A stretch of 64,000 nt of DNA, taken from NCBI GenBank assembly GCA_030142905.1, contig JASJOG010000139.1:702501-766500 (forward strand), written 5' to 3'. Under the pieces are notes generated by a model. That model saw only the letters and a program-made list of their open reading frames with translations. It did no database searches and had not been told where the DNA came from. Each line of letters begins with the position of its first letter. Position 1 is the first letter of the stretch. The stretch comes from Heliopora coerulea. Taxonomy: Eukaryota; Cnidaria; Anthozoa; Scleralcyonacea; Helioporidae. This document shows positions 54,501 through 64,000 of this stretch, piece after piece. The position numbers and the translations under genes were made by a program.

Positions 54501-57500
54501 TGATGTTTTCGGGACGGAAGAAAGGATAAAAGCATTAGTTCATGTTTTGGAGTTGTATTTTAAAAAATATGACAATGTCCATAAATCTATCCCTTAAGCT
54601 TTATAAGTTAATAGCCATAAGCATACCAGGAAGAAAGTGAAAACCAAATAGGTGTGCAAAACTGACGAAATATTTCTAAAATGGTCTTATCCACCCAAAT
54701 ATTATAAAAAAATCCGAATTCCGTATATTCGACGACTTGCTCTAAAAGTTTCTGAAACTCGTCAAAAACGCTTTATTACGACGAGATAAGACAATTGAGT
54801 TAGTTGCATTTGTGGAAAGTTTGCGAAACTTCGCCAATGATTGTAAAATGATGTTTTCGGGTCAGGCTACAGGATAAAAGCGTTAGTTCATGGATTGGAG
54901 ACGTATTTTAGAAAGTATGGCAACGTGCTGAAATCTGGCTCTTAAGCCTTATACGTTAAAAGCCTTAAGTATAGCTAGAAACCGGTGAATTCCAAAAACG
55001 TGTGCTAAACTTACCGAATATTTCTAAAATGCTCTTTTCCACCCAAACATCATAAAACAAACCGAATTTCGTTGATTCGACGAGATAATCTCAAAATTTT
55101 TGAAACTCGCCATAAGTGCTCTATCTCGACGAGATAAGACGATTAGTAAAAGGAACAGTGTAACGGTTGTGGCTTCAGTTAGTTGCATTTGTTTAAAATT
55201 TGCGAAACTTCGCCAATGCTTGTAAAATTATGTTTTCGGGACGGAAGAAAGGATAAAAGCATTAGTTCATGGATTGGAGTTGTATTTTAAAAAATATGAC
55301 AATGTCCTTAAATCTGTTACTTAAGCTTTATAAGTTAAAAGCCATAAGCATACCAGGAAGGAAGTGAAAACCAAAAACGTGTGCTAAACTTACCGAATAT
55401 TTCTAAATTGCTCTTTTCCACCCAAATATCATAAAAAAACCCGAATTTCGTATATTCGACGACTTGCTCTACAAGTTTCTGAAACTCGTGAAAAACGCTT
55501 TATCTCGCCGAGATAAGACGATTGAGTTAGTTGCATTTGTGGAAAGTTTGCGAAACTTCGCCAATGCTTGTAAAATGATGTTTTCGAGACAGAAGAGAGG
55601 ATAAAAGCATTAGTTCATGGATTGGAGTTGTATTTTAAAAAATATGACAATGTCCTTAAATCTGTTCTTTAAACCTTATAAGTTAAAAACCAGAAGCATA
55701 CCATGAAGGAAGTGAAAACCAAATAGGTGTGCAAAACTGACCAAATATTTCCAAAATGGTCTTATCCAACCAAATATAATAAAAAAACCCAAATTTCGTA
55801 TATTGGACGACTTGCTCTACAAGTTTCTGAAAATCGTTAAAAACGCTTTATCTCGCCAAGATAAGAAGATTGAGTTAGTTGCATTTGTGGAAAGTTTGCG
55901 AAACTTCGCCAATGATTGTATAATGATCTTTTCGGGTGCTGTTACAAGATAAAAGCGTTAGTTCATGGATTGGAGACATATTTTAAAAATTATGGCTACG
56001 TGCTGAAATCTGGCATTTAAGCCTTATACGTTAAAAGCCTTAAGTATAGCTAGAAACAGGGTGAAATCCAAAAACGTGTGCTAAACTTACCGAATATTTC
56101 TAAATTGCTCTTTTCCACCAAAATATTATAAAAAAACCCGAATTTCGTATATTCGACGACTTGCTCTAAAAGTTTCTGAAACTCGTCAAAAACGCTTTAT
56201 CTCGACGAGATAAGACGATTGAGTTAGTTGCATTTGTGGAAAGTTTGCGAAACTTCGCCAATGCTTGTAAAATGATGTTTTCGGATCAGTCTACAGGATA
56301 AAAGCGTTAGTTCATGGATTGGAGACGTATTTTAGAAAGTATGGCAACGTGCTGAAATCTGGACCTTAAGCCTTATACGTCAAAAGCCATAAGTATAGCT
56401 AGAAACCTCTGAATTCCAAAAACGTTTGCTAAACATACCGAATATTTCTAAAATGCTCTTTTCCATAAAATATCATAAAATAAACCGAATTTCATTGATT
56501 CGACGACTTGCTCTAAAAGTTTCTGAAACTTGTCAAAAACGCTTTATCTCGACGAGATAAGACGATTGAGTTAGTTGCAATTGTGGAAAGTTTGCGAAAC
56601 TTCGCCAATGCTTGTAAAACGAACTATTCGGGACAGGAAACAGGATAAAATGTTAGTTCATGGATTGGAGACTTATTTTAGAAAGTATGGCAACGTGTTT
56701 AAATCTGGCCCTTGAGCCTTATACGTTAAAAGCCATAAGTATAGCTAGAAACCGGTGAATTCCAAAAACGTGTGCTAAATTTACCGAATATTTCTAAAAT
56801 GCTCTTTTCCACCAAAATATCATAAAATAAACCGAATTTCATTGATTCGACGACTTGCTCTAAAAGTTTATGAAACTCGTCAAAAACGCTTTATTTCGAC
56901 GAGATAAGACGATTGAGTTAGTTGCATTTGTGGAAAGTTTGCGAAACTTTGCCAATGCTTGTAAAATGATCTTTTCGGGTCAGGCTACAGGATAAAAGCG
57001 TTAGTTCATGGATTGGAGATGTATTTTAGAAAGTATGGCAACGTGCTGAAATCTGGCCCTTGAGCCTTATACGTTAAAAGCCATAAGTATAGCCAGAAAC
57101 AGGTGAATTACAAAAACGTGTGCTAAACTTACCGAATATTTCTAAAATGCTCTTTTCCACCCAAATATCATAAAATAAACCGAATTTCGTTGATTCGACG
57201 ACTTGCTCTAAAAGTTTCTGAAACTTGTCAAAAACGCTTTATTTCGACGAGATAAGACGATTGAGTTAGTTGCATTTGTGGAAAGTTTGCGAAACTTCAC
57301 CAATGCTTGTAAAATGATCTTTTCGGATCAGGCTACAAGATAAAAGAGTTAGTTCATGGATTGGAGACGTATTTTAGAAAGTATGGCAAAATGCTGAAAT
57401 CTGGCCCTTGAGCCTTATACGTTAAAAGCCATAAGTATAGCTAGAAACAGATGAAATCCAAAAACGTGTACTAAACTTACTGAATATTTCTAAAATGCTC

Positions 57501-59231
57501 TTTTCCACCCAAACTTCATAAAACAAACCGAATTTCGTTGATTCGACGAGAAAATCTCAAAATTTTTGAAACTCAAAATAAGTGCTCTATCTCGACGAGA
57601 TAAGACGATTAGTAAAAAGAATAGTGTAATGGTTGTGGCTTGTGTTAGTTGCATTTATGGAAAGTTTGCGAAACTTCGCCAATGCTTGTAAAATGATCTT
57701 TTCGAGACAGAAGAGAGGATAAAAGCATTATTTCATGGATTGGAGTTGTATTTTAAAAAATATGACAATGTCCTTATATCTGTCCCTTAAACCTTATACG
57801 TTTAAAGCCATAAGTATAACTAGAAACAGGTGAAATCAGAAAACGTGAGCTAAACTTACCAAATATTTCTAAATTCCTCCTTTCTACCAAAATATCATAA
57901 AAAAACCAGAATTTCTTATTTTCGAGGACTTGTTCTAAAAGTTTCTGAAACTCGTCAAAAACGCTTTATCTCGACGAGATAAGACGATTGAGTTAGTTGC
58001 ATTTGTGGAAAGTTTGCGAAACTTCGCCAATGCTTGTAAAATGATGTTTTCGGGTCAGGCTAAAAGATAAAAGCGTTAGTTCATGGATTGGAGACGTATT
58101 TTAGAAAGTATGGCAACATGCTGAAATCTGGCCCTTAAGACTTATACGTTAAAAACTAGAAGCATACCATGAAGGAAGTGGAAACCAAATAGGTGTGCAA
58201 AACTTATCGAATATTTCTAAAATGGTCTTATCCACCCAAATATCATAAAAAAACCACGAATTTCGTTTATTCGAGGACTTCCAGTAAAAGTTTCTGAAAC
58301 TCTTAAAAACGCTTTATCTCGACGAGATAAGACGATTGAGTTAGTTGCATTTGTAGAAAGTTTGCGAAACTTCGCCAATGCTTGTAAATTGATCTTTTCG
58401 GGTCAGGCTACAAGATAAAAGAGTTAGTTCATGGATTGGAGACGTATTTTAGAAAGTATGGCAACGTGCTGAAATCTGGCCCTTAACCTTATACGTTAAA
58501 AGCCATAAGTATAGCTAGAAACAGGTGAAATCCAAAAACTTGTGCTAAACTTACCGAATATTTCTAAAATGCTCTTTTCCACCCAAACATCATAAAACAA
58601 ACCGAATTTCGTTGATTCGACGAGATAATCTCAAAATTTTTGAAACTCGCCATAAGTGCTCTATCTCGACGAGATAAGACGATTAGTAAAAAGAACAGTG
58701 TAATGGTTGTGGCTTGAGTTAGTTGCATTTATGGAAAGTTTGCGAAACTTTGCCAATGCTTGTAAAATGATCTTTTCGGGACAGAAGAGAGGATAAAAGC
58801 ATTATTTCATGGATTGGAGTTGTATTTTAAAAAATATGACAATGTCCTTATATCTGTCCCTTAAACCTTATACGTTTAAAGCCATAAGTATAGCTAGAAA
58901 CAGGTGAATCCAAAAACGTGAGCTAAACTTACCAAATTTTTCTAAATTCCTCTTTTCCACCAAAATATCATAAAAAAACCCGAATTTCTTATTTTCAAAG
59001 AGTTGTTCTACAAGTTTCTGAAACTCGTAAAAAACGCTTTATCTCGACGAAATAAGACGATTGAGTTAGTTGCATTTGTGGAAAGTTTGCGAAACTTCGC
59101 CAATGCTTGTAAAATGATCTTTCCGGATCAGGCTACAGGATAAAAGCGTTAGTTCATGGATTGGAGACGTATTTTAGAAAGTATGGCAACGTGCTGAAAT
59201 CTGGCCCTTAAGCCTTATACGTTAAAAGCCA

Positions 59232-62200
59232 TAGGTATAGTTAGAAACAGGTGAAATCCAAAAACTTGTACTAAACTTACCGAATATTTCTAAAATGCTC
59301 TTTTCCACCCAAACATCATAAAACAAACCGAATTTCGTTGATTCGACGAGATAATCTCAAAATTTTTGAAACTCGCCATAAGTGCTCTATCTCGACGAGA
59401 TAAGACGATTTGTAAAAAGAATAGTGTAATGGTTGTGGCTTGTGTTAGTTGCATTTATGGAAAGTTTGCGAAACTTCGCCAATGCTTGTAAAATGATCTT
59501 TTCGGGACAGAAGAGAGGATAAAAGCATTATTTCATGGATTGGAGTTGTATTTTAAAAAATATGACAATGTCCTTATATCTGTCCCTTAAACCTTATACG
59601 TTTAAAGCCATAAGTATAACTAGAAACAGGTGAAATCCAAAAACGTGAGCTAAACTTACCAAATATTTCTAAATTCCTCTTTTCTACCAAAATATCATAA
59701 AAAAACAAGAATTTCTTATTTTCTAGGACTTGTTCTACAAGTTTCTGAAACTCGTCAAAAACGCTTTATCTCGACGAGATAAGACGATTGAGTTAGTTGC
59801 ATTTGTGGAAAGTTTGCGAAACTTCGCCAATGCTTGTAAAATGATCTTTTCTGGTCAGGCTAAAAGATAAAAGCGTTAGTTCATGGATTGGAGACGTATT
59901 TTAGAAAGTATGGCAACATGCTGAAATCTGGCCCTTAAGACTTATACGTTAAAAACTAGAAGCATACCATGAAGGAAGTGGAAACCAAATAGGTGTGCAA
60001 AACTTACCGAATATTTCTAAAATGGTCTTATCCACCCAAATATCATAAAAAAACCACGAATTTCGTTTATTCGAGGACTTGCTCTAAAAGTTTCTGAAAC
60101 TCGTCAAAAACGCTTTATCTCGACGTAATAAGACGATTGAGTTAGTTGCATTTGTGGAAAGTTTGCGAAACTTCGCCAATGCTTGTAAAATGATCTTTTT
60201 AGGTCAGGCTACAAGATAAAAGAGTTAGTTCATGGATTGGAGACGTATTTTAGAAAGTATGGCAACGTGCTGAAATCTGGCCCTTAACCTTATACGTTAA
60301 AAGCCATAAGTATAGCTAGAAACAGGTGAAATCCAAAAACGTGTACTAAACTTACCGAATATTTCTAAAATGATCTTTTCCACTCAAATATCATAAAAAA
60401 CCCCGAATTTCGTTTATTCGAGGACTTGCTCTAAAAGTTTCTGAAACTCGTCGAAAACTCTTTATCTCGACGAGATAATACGATTGAGTTAGTTGCATTT
60501 GTGGAAAGTTTGCGAAACTTCGCCAATGCTTGTAAAATGATGTTTTCGGGTCAGGCTACAAGATAAAAGCGTTAGTTAATGGATTGGAGACGTATTTTAG
60601 AAAGTATGGCAACGTGCTGAAATCTGGCTTTTAAGCCTTATACGTTAAAAGCCTTAAGTATAGCTAGAAACAGGTGAAATCCAAAAACGTGTGCTAAACT
60701 TACCGAATATTTCTAAAATGGTCTTATCCACCCAAACATCATAAAAACAAACCGAATTTCGTTGAATCGACGAGATAATCTCAAAATTTTTGAAACTCGC
60801 CATAAGTGCTCTATCTCGACGAGATAAGACGATTAGTAAAAGGAACAGTGTAACGGTTCTGACTTGAGTTAGTTGCATTTGTGGAAAGATTCCGAAACTT
60901 TGCCAATGATTGTAAAATGATGTTTTCGAGTCAGAAAAGAGGATAAAAGCATTAGTCCATGGATTGGAGTTGTATTTTAAAAAATATGACAATGTCCTTA
61001 AATCTGTCCCTTAAGCCTTATACGTTAAAAGCCAGAAGCATACCATGGAGGAAGTGAAAACCAAATAGGTGTGCAAAACTTACCGAATATTTCTAAAATG
61101 GTCTTATCCACTCAAATATCATAAAAAATCCCGAATTTCATAAATTCGACGATTTGTCTAAAAGTTTCTGAAACTCGTCAAAAACGCTTTATCTCGACGA
61201 GATAAGACTATAGAGTTAGTTGCATTTGTGGAAAGTTTGCAAAACTTCGCCAATGCTTGTAAAATGATGTTTTCGGGTAGGCTACAAGATAAAAGCGTTA
61301 GTTCATGGATTGAAGACGTATTTTAGAAAGTATGGCAACGTGCTGAAATCTGGCCCTTAAGCCTTATACGTTAAAAGCCTTAAGTATTGCTAGAAACCTC
61401 TGAATTCCAAAAACGTGAGCTAAACTTACCGAATATTTCTAAAATGCTCTTTTCCACCAAAATATCATAAAATAAACCGAATTTCGTTGATTCGACGACT
61501 TGCTCTAAAAGTTTCTGAAACTTGTCAAAAACGCTTTATTTCGACGAGATAAGACGATTGAGTTAGTTGCATTTGTGGAAAGTTTGCGAAACTTCGCCAA
61601 TGCTTGTAAGATGATCTTTTCGGATCAGGCTACAATATAAAAGCGTTAGTTCATGGATTGGAGACGTATTTTAAAAAGTATGGCAACGTGCTGAAATCTG
61701 GCCCTTAAGCCTTATACGTTAAAAGCCATAAGTATAGCTTGAAACAGGTGAAATCCAAAAACGTGTGCTAAACTTACCGAATATTTCTAAAATGCTCTTT
61801 TCCACCCAAACATAATAAAACAAAATGAATATCGTTGATTCGACGAGATAATCTCAAAATTTTTGAAACTCGCCATAAGTGCTCTATCTCGAAGAGATAA
61901 GACGATTAGTAAAAGGAACAGTGTAACGGTTCTGACTTGAGTTAGTTGCATTTGTGGAAAGTTTGCGAAACTTTGCCAATGCTTGTAAAATGATGTTTTC
62001 GGGTCAGAAGGGAGGATAAAAGCATTAGTTCATGGATTGGAGTTGTATTTTAAAAAATATGACAATGTCCTTAAATCTGTCCCTTAAGCCTTATACGTTA
62101 AAAGCCAGAAGCATACCATGAAGGAAGTGAAAACCAAATAGGTGTGCAAAACTGACCGAATATTTCTAAAATGGTCTTATCCACTCAAATATCATAAAAA

Positions 62201-63788
62201 ATCCCGAATTTCATAAATTCGACGATTTGTCTAAAAGTTTCTGAAACTCGTCAAAAACGCTTTATCTCGACGAGATAATACGATTGAGTTAGTTGCATTT
62301 GTGGAAAGTTTGCGAAACTTCGCCAATGCTTGAAAAATGATCTTTTCGGATTAGGCTACAAGATAAAAGCGTTAGTTCATGGATTGGAGACGTATTTTAG
62401 AAAGTATGGCAACGTGCTGAAATCTGGCTCGTAAGCCTTATACGTTAAAAGCCATAAGTATAGCTAGAAACCGGTGAAATCCAAAAACGTGTGCTAAACT
62501 TACCGAATATTTCTAAAATGCTCTTTTCCACCCAAATATCATAAAATAAACTGAATTTCGTTGATTCGACGACTTGCTCTAAAAGTTTCTGAAACTTGTC
62601 AAAAACGCTTTATTTCGACGAGATAAGACGATTGAGTTAGTTGCATTTGTCGAAAGTTTGCGAAACTTCGCCAATGCTTGTAAAATGATCTTTTCGGATC
62701 AGGCTACAGGATAAAAGCATTAGTTCATGGATTGGAGACGTATTTTAGAAAGTATGGTAACGTGCTGAAATCTGGCCCTTAACCTTATACGTTAAAAGCC
62801 ATAAGTAGAGCTAGAAACAGGTGAAATCCAAAAACGTGTACTAAACTTACCGAATATTTCTAAAATGCTCTTTTCCACCCAAACATCATAAAACAAACCG
62901 AATTTCGTTGATTCGACGAGATAATCTCAAAATTTTTGAAACTCGCCATAAGTGCCCTATCTCGACGAGATAAGAAGATTAGTAAAAGGAACAGTGTAAC
63001 GGTTGTGGCTTGAGTTAGTTGCATTTGTTTAAAGTTTGCGAAACTTCGCCAATGCTTGTAAAATGATGTTTTTGGGTCAGGCTACAGGATAAAAGCGTTA
63101 GTTCATGGATTGGAGACGTATTTTAGAAAGTATGGCAACGTGCTGAAATCTGTTCCTTAAGCTTTATACGTTAAAAGCCATAAGTATAGCTAGAAACAGG
63201 TGAAATCCAAAAACGTGTTCTAAACTTACCGAATATTTCTAAAATGCTCTTTTCCACCCAAACATCATAAAACAAACCGAATTTCGTTGATTCGCCGAGA
63301 TAATCTCAAAATTTTTGAAACTCGCCATAAGTGCTCTATCTCGACGAGATAAGACGATTAGTAAAAGGAACAGTGTAACGGTTCTGACTTGAGTTAGTTG
63401 CATTTGTGGAAAGTTTGCGAAACTTTGCCAATACTTGTAAAATGATGTTTTCGGGTCAGAAAGGAGGATAAAAGCATTAGTTCATGGATTGGAGTTGTAT
63501 TTTAAAAAATATGAAAATTTCCTTAAATCTGTCCCTTAAGCCTTATACGTTAAAAGCCAGAAGCATACCATGAAGGAAGTGAAAACCAAATAGGTGTGAA
63601 AAACTTACCGAATATTCAAAAATGGTCTTATCCACCCAAATATCATAAAAAAAACCCGAATTTCGTTTATTCGACGACTTGCTCTAAAAGTTTCTGAAAC
63701 TCGTCAAAAACGCTTTATCTCGACGTGATAAGACGATTGAGTTAGTTGCATTTGTGGAAAGTTTGCGAAACTTCGCCAATGCTTGTAA
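59232..63788 (+). repeat. Satellite segmental duplication C, copy 2
   Basis: Same order as 47731-51560 but with an extra 727 bp (60478-61204), one long plus one short monomer. Confidence 0.82.
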
Positions 63789-64000
63789 AATGATCTTTCC
63801 GGATCAGGCTACAGGATAAAAGCGTTAGTTCATGGATTGGAGACGTATTTTAGAAAGTATGGCAACGTGCTGAAATCTGGCCCTTAACCTTTTACGTTAA
63901 AAGCCATAAGTATAGCTAGAAACAGGTGAAATCCAAAAACGTGTACTAAACTTACCGAATATTTCTAAAATGCTCTTTTCCACCCAAACATCATAAAACA

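Larger units (their letters stand above)
26237..64000 (+). repeat. Large satellite array, about 105 monomers
   Basis: Head-to-tail monomers run to the window edge with no insertion that I can see. There are two classes: short (about 347-348 bp) and long (about 379 bp). The long class has an extra 31 bp between GACGATT and GAGTTAG, plus correlated changes in the preceding 100 bp (GATAATCTC versus GACTTGCTC). Nearly every unit keeps the dyad TATCTCG-A-CGAGATA (for example 26866-26880). Frames at 43145-43336 and 60654-60992 are chance openings. No gene, RNA or promoter is seen. Confidence 0.95.

Noticed and set aside
26237..64000. CRISPR-like regular repeat array
   Set aside because: Repeat units are about 350-380 bp with no short repeat-spacer alternation; this is satellite DNA.

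Overview
The window reads as a piece of animal (metazoan) nuclear genome. About 43 kb is tandem satellite DNA. A 5'-truncated LINE retrotransposon and one complete 18.2-kb Polinton/Maverick element are inserted in it. A marine invertebrate, possibly a cnidarian, is my best guess from the style of the Polinton genes and the LINE tails; this is inference, because no host gene is present.

Layout: 1-330 is unique sequence with no recognisable gene, followed by a small tRNA-like SINE remnant (331-411). 411-2439 is satellite in one orientation. 2440-5020 is the 3' part of a CR1/Jockey-like LINE (reverse transcriptase on the minus strand). 5021-8027 is the same satellite in the opposite orientation, and 809-bp inverted copies (1631-2439 and 5175-5983) flank the LINE. 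8028-26236 is the Polinton. 26237-64000 is an uninterrupted satellite array of roughly 105 monomers. It has two length classes (about 348 and 379 bp) and large recent duplications.

The Polinton has 306-bp terminal inverted repeats that begin AG and end CT. It is flanked by a 6-bp target duplication (CTTGTA/CTAGTA), and the flanks join to give an intact satellite sequence. Its minus-strand block (8362-20397) holds the protein-primed DNA polymerase B, several small proteins (SAP/NUMOD-like, coiled-coil and membrane proteins), two tail-fibre-like lectin genes, a likely penton/minor capsid protein and a large membrane-anchored protein. Its plus-strand block (20419-25509) holds the chromodomain integrase, a long membrane protein split by a -1 frameshift at an A AAA AAG heptamer, the major capsid protein, the packaging ATPase and a small conserved protein. 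A last minus-strand gene with a myristoylation motif abuts the right TIR. Polymerase, integrase, capsid and ATPase frames are open. Both fibre genes carry a break, a LINE tail has inserted at about 15.1-15.5 kb, and I see no adenain-type protease.

The most unusual signal is a family of more than twenty GC-rich mini-hairpins scattered through the otherwise very AT-rich Polinton. Each has a perfect 3-6 bp stem, mostly with a 3-nt loop such as GAA/TTC, TCC or AAA. They lie in the TIRs, between genes and in frame inside genes, sometimes as shared blocks in unrelated genes. One pair sits as an apparent extra peptide inside the integrase. They look like a short repeat that spreads within the element. 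Other signals include a TAAATG start-codon context on most Polinton genes, long perfect hairpins at gene 3' ends, and satellite evolution in steps of 727 and 1074 bp.
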